Made by a program: the position numbers and the translations under genes. A DNA stretch of 64,000 nt from the NCBI GenBank assembly GCA_018241525.1, contig JAFEDR010000009.1:806001-870000 (forward strand). The letters run 5' to 3'. Origin of the DNA: Pseudomonadota bacterium. GTDB taxonomy: Bacteria; Pseudomonadota; Gammaproteobacteria; Steroidobacterales; Steroidobacteraceae. Below are positions 1 through 8,540 of the stretch, piece by piece; positions within the stretch are counted from its first letter, which is position 1, and each line of letters opens with the position of its first letter. The notes below the pieces were generated by a model. The model had not been told where the DNA came from, did not search any database, and saw nothing but the letters and a program-made list of their open reading frames with translations.

Positions 1-250
1 AGACCGCTCCGCCCGGTACCGCGAATTCTCGTACCCGGGTGCCGTCGCCAGAAATCGACTCGTGCACCTCGTACTGGACTGTCGACGTCACGGTCAGCGT
101 GCGCCCGTGTAGCGCGGAGTGGTCGCGCGCGATCGTCGCAGCGTTCTCGCCGAGTCCCGCGACGGCGGCGTCGAGCGGTGCGCTGGCGAGCAGGACGGCC
201 GCTGCGGCGCTGGCGAGCGCCGCTCGCCTTCTGGATTGCGTTCGGTCCAT
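1..250 (-). CDS. DUF2844 family exported protein, C-terminus outside window
   Basis: The frame starts at ATG 250 on the minus strand and runs off the left edge, leaving about 83 residues. An Arg-rich N-terminus followed by an Ala/Leu-rich stretch ending LASAPLDAAVA looks like a signal peptide. After it come a helix-like segment and the pair YEVHES and GTRVREFAVPGG, which matches the YTVHE/GTxVREYVSPxG signature of DUF2844, a family of small secreted proteins of unknown function. Function cannot be assigned. The partial length and the short signature are the main limits. Confidence 0.72.
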   Translation of the reverse strand, partial: MDRTQSRRRAALASAAAAVLLASAPLDAAVAGLGENAATIARDHSALHGRTLTVTSTVQYEVHESISGDGTRVREFAVPGGAV

Positions 251-543
251 AAATGCCTCGTAGCCGCGCGGGGACGGCGCGGGATTCCCAGTCTAGGAGC
301 GGCCCCGGCGCTCCCGTCGAACTTTGCCGTTCTTGAACTTCATGGCGGCGGCCATCGCCGATCCGCGACGGCGTGCGCCACCGGGGACTCGGACCATACT
401 TTGCGCCCGCGGTTCACCGTTCGGACCGCAGATCACTGTCGCTGGCCGGCGACGCCGGGGCCCGCATGGCACACTGGCGTCGTTCCAGGGTCTTCCGTCC
501 CGCGCGATGCCGGGCGGTTCGCGCTGCGCGCAAGGGAGGGGCT
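251..543. other. Intergenic region between divergent genes
   Basis: This 293-base gap separates the DUF2844 gene (minus) from gamma-glutamyltranspeptidase (plus). The plus frame is open upstream to 373, but that stretch is Arg-rich without family similarity and I treat it as non-coding. A GGGAGGGG sequence just before ATG 544 is a strong ribosome binding site. No clear promoter, repeat or hairpin was seen. Confidence 0.6.
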
Positions 544-2403
544 ATGCACGCCCGAGGGTCCAACATCGGTACCGGCATCGGCCGGCTGATCAGCGGCACA
601 GCCTGGCTCCTGGTGACGGCCGCCGCCTCGCCCGCAGTCGCCGCTGATGGCAGCGCCGCGTGCGGCCAGCCATCGGGCGCGCCGGCCTTCTGCCGCGGCG
701 TCCGCGGTGATCGCGCGCAGGGCTGGCTCGCGCAGAGCCGCTCGGAAGTGCTCGCACAGCACGGCATCATCGCGACGAGCCAGCCGCTCGCCGCCCAGGC
801 GGGGCTGCGGGTGCTCGCGCAGGGCGGCAACGCGATCGACGCGGCGGTCGCGGCGGCGGCCGTGCTGAACGTGGTCGAGCCGATGATGACGGGCATGGGC
901 GGCGACCTTTTCGCGATCGTCTACTCGGCGAAGGACCACAAGCTGCACGCGCTGAACGCGAGCGGCATGGCGCCGAGCGGCGCCACCATCGAGCGCCTGC
1001 ACTCGCTCGGCTACGACGCGGACCCGCGCAACCCGGGGCCGGGCTCCGGCATGCCGGAGTACGGGATCCTGCCGGTCACGGTGCCCGGTGCCGTCTGGGG
1101 CTGGCAGGAACTGCTGAAGCGCTTCGGCACGCGGACGTTCAAGGAAGTGCTGAAGCCTGCCATCGAGTACGCCGAGGGCGGGTTCCCCGTCTCGGAGCGC
1201 ATCGCCAGCGACTGGGAGCTGCCGGAGGCGGTCAAGGGCGCGGACGGCCGCGCCGTGCCCGACCCGGATTCCGTCCATGCCTGGTACGTGGACGGTCGCC
1301 CGCCGCGCGCCGGGGAGATCTTCCGCAACCCGGACCTCGCCCGGGCCTTCCGCCTGTTGCAGCGGCAGGGTCGCAACGCCTTCTACCGCGGGGAGATCGC
1401 GCGCGCGATCGTCGCCAAGTCGACGGCGTCGGGCGGCACGATGACGCTCGAGGACTTGGCCGCGTACCGCGGCGAGTGGGCCGAGCCCGCAGCCAGCCGC
1501 TACCACGGCTATGACGTGTACGAGCTGCCGCCACCGTCGCAGGACTGGGGGGCGCAGGAAATGTTGAACATCCTCGAGGCCTGCGTGCCGCGCTGGGCGC
1601 CGGGCCAGACGCTCGCGAGCCTGGGCCCCGACTCGCCCGCCTACTGGCACTTCCTGGTCGAGGCCAAGAAGCTCGCCTATGCCGACCTGTTCGCCTACAA
1701 CGGCGACCCGAACTTCGTCAGCGTGCCGCTCGCGAAGCTGCTGTCGCCCGCCTACGCGGCCTCACTGTGCGGACGCGTGGATCCGAAGCACGCCGGGCCT
1801 GCGCCGGGAGCCGGGCGCAGCGGCGGCAAGGGCGACACGATCGTCATCGCCGTCGCGGACCACGACGGCAACATGGTGTCCTGGGTCAGCAGCAACTACG
1901 AGCACTTTGGCTCGGGCCTCACCGTGCCCGGCTACGGCTTCATCCTCCACGACCGCGGCGCGCTCTTCTCGCTAGACCCGAAGAGCCCGAATGCACTCGC
2001 GCCGCACAAGCGGCCGTTCAACACGCTGTCGGCTGGCTTCGTGATGCACGAGGGCGCACCGTTCATGACGATCACGCTGATGGGTGGCGACATGCAGGCG
2101 CAGGGCCACGCCCAGGCGCTGGTGAACGTCATCGACCTGGGCGCGAACGTGCAGGCCGCGAGCGACCTGGCGCGCTTCCACCACTTCCAGGTCGGCAACG
2201 TGTTGACGCTCGAGTCGCCGCTGTATGCGCTCGTCGGCCAGGCGCTCGCTGCGATGGGCCACGACGTGCGCTCGACCGACGGCAATTCGATGGGCGGCTT
2301 CCAGTCGGTGATGGTCGAGCCGGGCAGCGCCGCCACGCGCGGCCGTCGGGTCTACCGGGCGGGCTCCGATCACCGCAAGGACGGCGGCGCGGCCGGTTGG
2401 TAG
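544..2403 (+). CDS. ggt: Gamma-glutamyltranspeptidase
   Basis: This 619-residue enzyme would transfer or hydrolyse the gamma-glutamyl group of glutathione and related peptides in the periplasm. ATG 544 is chosen because GGGAGGGG precedes it and the protein then opens with a signal peptide ending near SPAVAADG. The large-subunit region carries GGNAIDAAVAAA and MTGMGGD. The small subunit would begin at the autoprocessing nucleophile Thr432 in GKGDTIVIAV, followed by HDGNMVSW and GSGL, then MGGDMQAQGHAQ, all typical of the Ntn-hydrolase family. It ends 5 bases before the convergent amidase. Substrate preference (hydrolase, cephalosporin acylase or transferase) cannot be read from sequence. Confidence 0.93.
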   Translation: MHARGSNIGTGIGRLISGTAWLLVTAAASPAVAADGSAACGQPSGAPAFCRGVRGDRAQGWLAQSRSEVLAQHGIIATSQPLAAQAGLRVLAQGGNAIDAAVAAAAVLNVVEPMMTGMGGDLFAIVYSAKDHKLHALNASGMAPSGATIERLHSLGYDADPRNPGPGSGMPEYGILPVTVPGAVWGWQELLKRFGTRTFKEVLKPAIEYAEGGFPVSERIASDWELPEAVKGADGRAVPDPDSVHAWYVDGRPPRAGEIFRNPDLARAFRLLQRQGRNAFYRGEIARAIVAKSTASGGTMTLEDLAAYRGEWAEPAASRYHGYDVYELPPPSQDWGAQEMLNILEACVPRWAPGQTLASLGPDSPAYWHFLVEAKKLAYADLFAYNGDPNFVSVPLAKLLSPAYAASLCGRVDPKHAGPAPGAGRSGGKGDTIVIAVADHDGNMVSWVSSNYEHFGSGLTVPGYGFILHDRGALFSLDPKSPNALAPHKRPFNTLSAGFVMHEGAPFMTITLMGGDMQAQGHAQALVNVIDLGANVQAASDLARFHHFQVGNVLTLESPLYALVGQALAAMGHDVRSTDGNSMGGFQSVMVEPGSAATRGRRVYRAGSDHRKDGGAAGW

Positions 2404-2407
2404 AGCG

Positions 2408-3832
2408 CTACGGGCGCCGCGCCCCGGGCGCGACCATCCCGCCGAGCACGCGTTCGACCGCGACGCCGAGGGCGAGCAGCGCGCGGTCGCTGCCCGCCGG
2501 GGAATCGAGCTCGAGGCCGGCGGGCAGTCCCGTGCCGGTCAGTCCCGCGGGCACGCTGAGTCCCGGGATCCCGGCCACGGTCATGATGCGGGTATTGCGC
2601 AGGTAGGTCGCGAAGGTCGGCACCGGCCGCCCGTTCAGGATCACCTCGCGGTCGGCTCCGATCGGTCGCGCCGGCAACGCCGTGGTCGGCAGCAGCAGCG
2701 CCTCGACCCGCCGGTCGCGGAAGCACTCCCGGTACGCCGCCTGCAGCCGCGGCCGATGCACCTGCATCGCCTCCCGGTAGTCGTCGACCGAGGCGGCCGC
2801 CGGCCCCAGCACGTCGGTTTCGTAACTGTGCCGCACATCCGGGCTCGCGATCGCGGCAGCGACGTCGCGCGTCGTGAGCGTACTGCCGGCGGCGCGCAAG
2901 TAGGCGTCGAGATCCCGCGACTGCTCGTAGTAGGAGATCGCCCCCGCGAACCGGTACAGGCGCCCAAGCTCGGGGAGGTCGAATTCGACGAGCTCCGCGC
3001 CCGCCTCCCGTAGCCGGTCGAGCGACCGCGCCATCAGCGCCTCGATCTCCCGGTCGAGGTCCCGGTAGAACGGGTCTCGCGGCACGCCGAGGCGACGGCC
3101 CCGCAGTGAATCGGGCACCGCGAGCGGCGCCGCGCCCGTGATCACCGCGTCGATCAGCGCCACGTCGCGCACCGTGCGCGCCAGCGGCCCGGCGGTGTCG
3201 CGCGTATGCGAGATCGGCACGATGCCACCGGCCGGGTAGCGTCCCGCGCTCGGGCGCAGGCCGACGATGCCGCACAGCGCGGCCGGTATGCGCACCGACC
3301 CGCCGGTGTCAGTGCCGAGTCCGGCCGGCGCCAGGCGCGCCGCGATCGCGGCGGCGGTCCCGCCGCTGCTCCCACCCGGGATGCATTCGGGCGCGTAGGG
3401 ATTGCGAACGGCGCCGAAGGCCGCGTTGTTGTTGGTGATGCCCTCGGCGAGCTCGTGCAGCCCGGTCTTGCCGAGCAGCACCGCGCCTGCGTCGAGGAGT
3501 GCCGCCGCCACCGGCGCGGTGCGGGGCGGCAGCAGGCCGCGCAGCGCCGGCGTCCCGGCGGTCGTCGGCAGGCCGGCGACGTCGATGTTGTCCTTGATCA
3601 CCACCGGCAGGCCGGCGAGCACCCCCGCCTCGCCCCGGGATCGCGCCGCGTCAGCCGCCCGCGCGGCGGCGCGGACCCGATCCTCGTCGATGGCGACGAA
3701 CGCGTTCAGCGCCGACAGCCGGTGGCAGCCGGCGAGGCACGCCTCGGCGAGCGCGACCGCGGACGTGTGCCCCTGCGCCAGCTCCGCCAGGGCATCGCAG
3801 GCCGTCAGCTCGAGCAGCGAATCGTCACTCAA
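2408..3832 (-). CDS. Amidase signature enzyme, indoleacetamide hydrolase-like
   Basis: A 474-residue cytoplasmic amidase with no signal peptide. The Ser-cisSer-Lys triad is visible as Lys80 (VVIKDN), Ser155 (PGGSSGGT) and Ser179 (GTDTGGSVRIPA); the 24-residue gap between the serines matches the family. Context residues such as HELAEG and NNNAAFGAVRNPY resemble the indoleacetamide/mandelamide hydrolase group, so an aryl-acetamide substrate is a reasonable guess but is not proven. Length is normal. It stands alone, convergent with ggt and divergent from the PhnD-like gene, and no auxin or mandelate genes are nearby. Confidence 0.88.
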   Translation of the reverse strand: MSDDSLLELTACDALAELAQGHTSAVALAEACLAGCHRLSALNAFVAIDEDRVRAAARAADAARSRGEAGVLAGLPVVIKDNIDVAGLPTTAGTPALRGLLPPRTAPVAAALLDAGAVLLGKTGLHELAEGITNNNAAFGAVRNPYAPECIPGGSSGGTAAAIAARLAPAGLGTDTGGSVRIPAALCGIVGLRPSAGRYPAGGIVPISHTRDTAGPLARTVRDVALIDAVITGAAPLAVPDSLRGRRLGVPRDPFYRDLDREIEALMARSLDRLREAGAELVEFDLPELGRLYRFAGAISYYEQSRDLDAYLRAAGSTLTTRDVAAAIASPDVRHSYETDVLGPAAASVDDYREAMQVHRPRLQAAYRECFRDRRVEALLLPTTALPARPIGADREVILNGRPVPTFATYLRNTRIMTVAGIPGLSVPAGLTGTGLPAGLELDSPAGSDRALLALGVAVERVLGGMVAPGARRP

Positions 3833-3926
3833 GCCCGCTCCCTCCCCGGCGCACGCGCTGCGTCAGTCCGTTGCGATACTATCGTGTGCAGGGGTGCTTG
3901 GCGTTCGGACGAGCGCGGGAACCACG

Positions 3927-4784
3927 ATGCGCAGGGGGCCACTGCTGCTCTCGCTCGTGCTCGCTCTGGCGGGTGCGTGGCGATCCGTCGCCGGCGCGGA
4001 ACCGGCCGCCGCGGCACCGCTCGTGCTCGCGGTGATCCCGTACCTGTCGGCGGAGGAACTCCGCCAGCACTACGCGCCGCTCGTTACGCAGATCGGCCGC
4101 AGCCTCGGCCGGCCCATCGACCTGCGCATCAGCGGCAGCTACGTGGCGCACATCAACGCTGTCGGCCACGACCAGGTCGACCTGGCGCTGCTCGGACCTG
4201 CGACCTACGTGCGCGTGCTCGAGCGCTACGGCAGCAAGCCGCTGCTCGCGCGCTACGAGATCGACGGCAAGGCAGAGCTGCGCGGCGTGATCGTCGTGCC
4301 GCGCGACAGTCCGGTGACGACCCTCGGCGAATTGCGCGGCCGGCGCTTCGCGTTCGGCGACCCCGAGTCGACCATGGCCTACTACGTGCCGGCCTGGGCG
4401 CTGCTGCAGGCCGGCGTCCCGATCACGGCCCTCGGCGGGCATGGCTTCGTCGGCTCGCATCCGAACGTCGCGCTCGGCGTGCTGGCCGGCGACTACGACG
4501 CCGGCGCCGTGCGCCGCGACATCTACGAGGCGTACGCGCCGCGCGGGCTGCGGCTGCTGGCGGAGCTGCCCTCGACGCCCGGCCAGCTGATCGTCGCGCG
4601 TTCGAACCTGCCGGCCGCGGACATCGAGCGGCTGCGCAGCCTGCTGCTGTCGCTGCACGAGACGCCCGCCGGCATGAAGGTGCTGGCCGCGATCGAGCCG
4701 CGCATGACCCGCTTCGGCACCGTGCGCGAGTCCGACTATGCCAACCTGCGCCAGATGATGCGCACCGTCTCGGCGGTCGAATGA
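3927..4784 (+). CDS. PhnD-like periplasmic phosphate/phosphonate-type binding protein
   Basis: A 285-residue protein. The frame is open far upstream, but ATG 3927 is the start that gives a signal peptide (MRRGPLLLSLVLAL... to VAGAEP). The mature part follows the PhnD/SsuA fold: LAVIPYLSAEELRQHYAPL, QVDLALLGPATYV, RRFAFGDPESTMAYYVP and VLAGDYDAGAVRRDIYE. No ABC permease or ATPase gene is near. Its stop overlaps the ATG of the histidine kinase (ATGA at 4781), so it is probably a ligand-sensing partner of that kinase rather than a transporter component. The ligand is unknown; small oxyanions or phosphonates are only the family precedent. Confidence 0.85.
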   Translation: MRRGPLLLSLVLALAGAWRSVAGAEPAAAAPLVLAVIPYLSAEELRQHYAPLVTQIGRSLGRPIDLRISGSYVAHINAVGHDQVDLALLGPATYVRVLERYGSKPLLARYEIDGKAELRGVIVVPRDSPVTTLGELRGRRFAFGDPESTMAYYVPAWALLQAGVPITALGGHGFVGSHPNVALGVLAGDYDAGAVRRDIYEAYAPRGLRLLAELPSTPGQLIVARSNLPAADIERLRSLLLSLHETPAGMKVLAAIEPRMTRFGTVRESDYANLRQMMRTVSAVE

Positions 4785-6784
4785 TTCGCCGCTTCCGCGC
4801 CGACCCGACGATCTGGGTTCCGGCGGTGCTTGCGATCGCGCTCGCGGTCGCCGGCAGCGTGTACCTGCTGCGCGAGCAGTGGCGCAACGAACTCAGTACT
4901 GCGCAGGATCGTACGCGCGCCGACGCCGAGCAGCTCGCGAGCCGCATCGCGGGCGAACTGACTGCCGGTCGCTACGAGGGGCTGCCGGCGCTCCTCGAGG
5001 GCTGGGCGCGCACCGAGCCCTCGATCGCGAGCCTGCGCCTCGAGGCTGCCAACGGCTTCGTGCTGGCGGAGTTCTCGCGCCCGGAGCTGACCGGCGACCA
5101 CCTGACGCACTCGATCGGGGTCAACTATGGCTACCGCGGCGAGGCGCACCTGCGGTCGGTGATGGACCTCGGTGCCGCGGTGGCCCGCCAGCGCAAGCTG
5201 CGCTCCGAGCTCGCGCTCGGCAATTTGGTGCTCGCCATCGGTGTCGTCGCCGCTGCGCTGCTGCTCGGCGCGCTGCGCAGTTCCACGCGCCGCTACCAGA
5301 TGCTGCTGGCGACCAACGAGCGCCTGCTCGGCGGCCCGGGTGAAAGGAACCTGCTGCAGGCGGTCTGCGAAATCGCCGTCCGCGACGGCGGCTATGCCCT
5401 CGCCTGGATCGGACTGCTCGAGAATGGACCGTTCATGCGACCGACCGCCGCGTCCGGGCCGGCACTCGGGTACCTGGAAGGCCTGCAGCTCACGGCTGAT
5501 GATTCGCGAGTCGAGGGGCGCGGCCCGGCGGGTGAGGCGCTGCGCACCGGCCAGCCCTACGTCTGCAACGATTTCGAGGCCGACCCGCGGGCCGCGCCGT
5601 GGCTCGAGCGCGCCAGCGCCTACGGCATTCGCGCCTCGATCGCGCTGCCGTTGCGCAGGGGTGACGGGGTCATCGGGGTGCTCAGCTTCTACAGCCGCCG
5701 TCCCGGCCGTTTCGACGCCGCCGAGCGGGCGTTGCTCGAGCAGATGGCGGCCGACATCTCGCTCGGCATCGAGTACGTCCACCGCGGCGCGGAGCTCGAG
5801 CGCAGCCTCGCGCAGCTCAACGAGATCGAGTCGACCGCCCGCGCCGGGGCGTTCGAGCTCGCGCTGCCCGCGCGCCGCCTGTGGTGCTCGGTCGGCGCGG
5901 CGACCCTGCTCGGTCGCGCGCCGGGCGAGCAGCAGGTCGCGGCGACCGAAGTCGACGGCGCCGGGCGCGACGCCGCGGCTGATCTCGTCGAGTACGTTGC
6001 CGCGATGGCGACGAGCGCGGGCAGCTTCGACTTTGATCTGCCGGTCGGGCTGCATCCCGCCGCCCCGCGCTGGCTGCGGGTCAGCGGCGAGATCGCCCTC
6101 GTGCCGGAGGGCAGCGCAACGCGCGGCATGGTCCAGGACGTATCCGAGCGCAAGGCACTCGAAGTCGAGATCACGCGTGCCGCCGACCGCGAGCGGCAGC
6201 GGCTCGCGTCCGAGCTGCACGACAACCTCGGCCAGGTGCTGACCGGCGCCTCGCTGATGCTGGGGGCGCTCGAACGCGGCGCGCAGGGGGCGCCGGCGCG
6301 GCCACCGGACCTCACGCGCGCGAGCGAGCTCGTGCACGAGTCGCTGCGCCTGTGCCGCACGCTCGCGCACGAGGCCGCGCCGATACTGAGTGCAGGCCTC
6401 GGTGCCTCGCTCGAGGGCCTGGCGGTCGCGAGTTCCGGCGGCGGCGTGCGCTGCCGGGCGTCGGTGTCGGCGGGCGCGCGCAACGTCGAGGGCGAGCAGG
6501 CGCTCGAGCTCTTCCGCATCGCACAGGAAGCGGTGACCAATGCTCTGAAGCACGCGCAGTGCCGCCAGATCGACATCAGCCTCACGCAGCGCGGGCCGAT
6601 GCTGGAGCTCGCGGTCCGCGACGACGGCATCGGCTTCGGCACGCTCGCGGTGAGCGGGCGTGGCGGCCTCGGCCAGCGCACGATGCGCTATCGCGCGGCG
6701 CGGGCCGGTGGCACGATCGTGTTCCGCAACAATGGCGACCGCGGCGCCTCGGTCATCGTCCGGGTCCGGCGGCTCGCCGCCTGA
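4781..6784 (+). CDS. Membrane GAF-domain sensor histidine kinase (HisKA_3/NarX-like)
   Basis: A 667-residue sensor kinase coupled to the PhnD-like gene by an ATGA overlap. The N-terminus has one membrane helix (WVPAVLAIALAVAGSVYLL), a short periplasmic part and a second helix near residues 145-165. A GAF domain spans about 190-335, followed by a weakly conserved PAS-like part, then the dimerisation helix with His480 in ASELHDNLGQ and an HATPase_c domain (EAVTNALKHA, VRDDGIGFG, GGLGQRTMRYRA). This H-box class phosphorylates NarL/FixJ-type regulators, but none lies next to it, so the partner is elsewhere. A periplasmic binding-protein input is inferred from the gene pair. Confidence 0.88.
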   Translation: MIRRFRADPTIWVPAVLAIALAVAGSVYLLREQWRNELSTAQDRTRADAEQLASRIAGELTAGRYEGLPALLEGWARTEPSIASLRLEAANGFVLAEFSRPELTGDHLTHSIGVNYGYRGEAHLRSVMDLGAAVARQRKLRSELALGNLVLAIGVVAAALLLGALRSSTRRYQMLLATNERLLGGPGERNLLQAVCEIAVRDGGYALAWIGLLENGPFMRPTAASGPALGYLEGLQLTADDSRVEGRGPAGEALRTGQPYVCNDFEADPRAAPWLERASAYGIRASIALPLRRGDGVIGVLSFYSRRPGRFDAAERALLEQMAADISLGIEYVHRGAELERSLAQLNEIESTARAGAFELALPARRLWCSVGAATLLGRAPGEQQVAATEVDGAGRDAAADLVEYVAAMATSAGSFDFDLPVGLHPAAPRWLRVSGEIALVPEGSATRGMVQDVSERKALEVEITRAADRERQRLASELHDNLGQVLTGASLMLGALERGAQGAPARPPDLTRASELVHESLRLCRTLAHEAAPILSAGLGASLEGLAVASSGGGVRCRASVSAGARNVEGEQALELFRIAQEAVTNALKHAQCRQIDISLTQRGPMLELAVRDDGIGFGTLAVSGRGGLGQRTMRYRAARAGGTIVFRNNGDRGASVIVRVRRLAA

Positions 6785-6811
6785 GGCAGCGGGCGCGCCG
6801 CGCGGCGGTGC

Positions 6812-7438
6812 TCAGCCGGGCGGATCGCGCAGCAGGAGCGCTGCGTCGGGCGCCGCGACGCCGTCCGCGGCGAGACCAGTGCGAACGCCCGCGCGGTCGG
6901 CGCCGCTGCGGTTCTGGCTCGACTTGAACTTGCCCTGCCGCGTGCTGACCTCGATCTCGAAGCCGATGATCGCGCGCAGCATGCCCGCGAGATAGTCTGC
7001 GGGCGCATCGTCGATCGACCAGGGCGCCGTCCGCTCGGCTTCGTGGAGGTGGGTCAGCGCGCCGACCAGCGCGTGCAGGCGCGCCGTGTCGTCGAACCAG
7101 TGCACGCGACCGCGGACCTCGACGACGGCGTAGTTCCAGGTCGGCACGACCTTGCCGTCGGTACGCTTCGATTCGTACCAGGACGGCGTCACGTAGTGAT
7201 CAGGGCCGTGGAACAGTACCAGCACCTCCTCGCCGTCAGCGACGCGACGCCAGACCGAGTTGCCGCGCGCCACGTGGCCACGCAGGCGCCACGCCGGCCC
7301 GTCCTCGAGCAGCATGGGGGCGAAGTCCACCTCGGGCCGGGCGCCGTCGAGCGTCACGAGCATGCCGAGCGAGTGCGCCCGGATGAACTCGGCCAGTACC
7401 TCGGCGCGCTCCTCGCGAAAGTGGCTGGGCAGGTACAT
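6812..7438 (-). CDS. PaiB-like FMN-binding protein
   Basis: A 208-residue member of the PaiB family, split-barrel flavin-binding proteins named after a Bacillus repressor of protease genes. ATG 7438 gives the usual opening MYLPSHFREE; the frame extends 14 residues further but without similarity. Family motifs include LVTLDGARPEVDFAPM, GHVARGNSVW, LVLFHGPDHYVTPSWYESK and VVPTWNYAVVEVRG, and near the C-terminus GFEIEV...KFKSSQNR. A DNA-binding role is family lore and not visible here; an oxidoreductase or chaperone-like role is equally possible. It is divergent from dgcN. Confidence 0.86.
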   Translation of the reverse strand: MYLPSHFREERAEVLAEFIRAHSLGMLVTLDGARPEVDFAPMLLEDGPAWRLRGHVARGNSVWRRVADGEEVLVLFHGPDHYVTPSWYESKRTDGKVVPTWNYAVVEVRGRVHWFDDTARLHALVGALTHLHEAERTAPWSIDDAPADYLAGMLRAIIGFEIEVSTRQGKFKSSQNRSGADRAGVRTGLAADGVAAPDAALLLRDPPG

Positions 7439-7532
7439 CGACGTACTCCGTGACGCACGCGGGCTGCGGCGCGCAACCATCCGGGCGAGCCCGTATCATG
7501 GCGCCGATCGCCGGTGACGAGGAAGGCCCCCG

Positions 7533-8540
7533 ATGCTCGTGCTCCGAAAGCCGTACCTGCTCTACCTGGGAGACGCCCAGCTCAAGTCCGACTGCAAGAC
7601 CGCCTTCGGGCTGCGCGACTGGTGCCGCGAGGACGTGCTCGGCGAGTGGTCGCACCCGGACGCGCGGGTAACGCTCGGCCTGCCGCGACTCTCGCCGGCC
7701 GAGGCGGCGGCGCGCGGCGCCGGCTCGATCGTCGTCGGCGTCGCGCCCACCGGCGGCCTGCTGCCGGCGCACTGGCAGGACGATCTCGAGGCCGCGGCGC
7801 TCGCCGGCCTCGACCTCGTCAGCGGCCTGCACACGCGACTCGGCTCGTTCGAGCGGCTCGCGACAGCCGCGAGCCGTCGCGGCGTGCGGCTGGTCGACGT
7901 GCGCCACATGAACCCGCCCTTCCCGGTGGCCAGCGGCCGTCGCCGCTCCGGGCGGCGGGTGCTGACGGTCGGCACCGACTGCGCACTCGGCAAGAAGTAC
8001 ACGGCTTTGCAGCTAACGCGCGAGCTCACCGGCCGCCGCGTGCCAGCCACGTTCCGGGCCACCGGCCAGACCGGCATCATGATTGCCGGCAGCGGCATCG
8101 CCATGGACGCGCTGGTCGCCGACTTCCTCGCCGGCGCGGCCGAGGCACTGTCACCGGACGCGGCGCCGGATCACTGGGACGTGATCGAGGGCCAGGGATC
8201 GATCTTCCATCCGGCCTATGCGGGCGTCACCCTCGGCCTGCTGCACGGCTCACAGCCGGATGCGATCGTGCTCTGTCACGATCCCGAGCGGCAGACCATC
8301 GAGGAATATCCCGACTACCCGATCCCGCCACTCGGTCAGGCGATCGAGGAGTACCTGCACCTCGGCAGGCTGACCAACCGGGCGATCCGCTGCGTCGGGC
8401 TCAGCATCAACTCCTCCGCGCTCGGCGATGCCGCCTGGGCGGAGTACCGGGCGCGCACCGAGCAAGAGGTCGGGCTGCCGGTCTGCGATCCGCTGCGCGG
8501 CGGTGTGGCGCCGATCGTCGACCGCCTGCTCGCGCCGTGA
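7533..8540 (+). CDS. dgcN: DUF1611-family D-glutamate N-acetyltransferase DgcN
   Basis: A 335-residue DUF1611 protein with a P-loop-like segment TVGTDCALGKKYTALQ near residue 150, then RATGQTGIMIAGSGI, and the conserved DVIEGQGSIFHPAYAG and LGLLHGSQPDAIVLCHDPER. GAGGAAGG precedes ATG 7533. In D-glutamate catabolism described in marine bacteria, DgcN acetylates D-glutamate and DgcA racemises N-acetyl-D-glutamate to the L form. The immediate GTGA overlap with a dipeptide-epimerase-like gene supports this identification. I rely on family and gene pairing, not on catalytic residues. Confidence 0.8.
   Translation: MLVLRKPYLLYLGDAQLKSDCKTAFGLRDWCREDVLGEWSHPDARVTLGLPRLSPAEAAARGAGSIVVGVAPTGGLLPAHWQDDLEAAALAGLDLVSGLHTRLGSFERLATAASRRGVRLVDVRHMNPPFPVASGRRRSGRRVLTVGTDCALGKKYTALQLTRELTGRRVPATFRATGQTGIMIAGSGIAMDALVADFLAGAAEALSPDAAPDHWDVIEGQGSIFHPAYAGVTLGLLHGSQPDAIVLCHDPERQTIEEYPDYPIPPLGQAIEEYLHLGRLTNRAIRCVGLSINSSALGDAAWAEYRARTEQEVGLPVCDPLRGGVAPIVDRLLAP

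Noticed and set aside
433..1650. Long minus-strand open frame opposite gamma-glutamyltranspeptidase
   Set aside because: High GC makes long antisense frames common; the translation is Arg/Gly/His-rich with no family signature, and the plus strand encodes an obvious enzyme.
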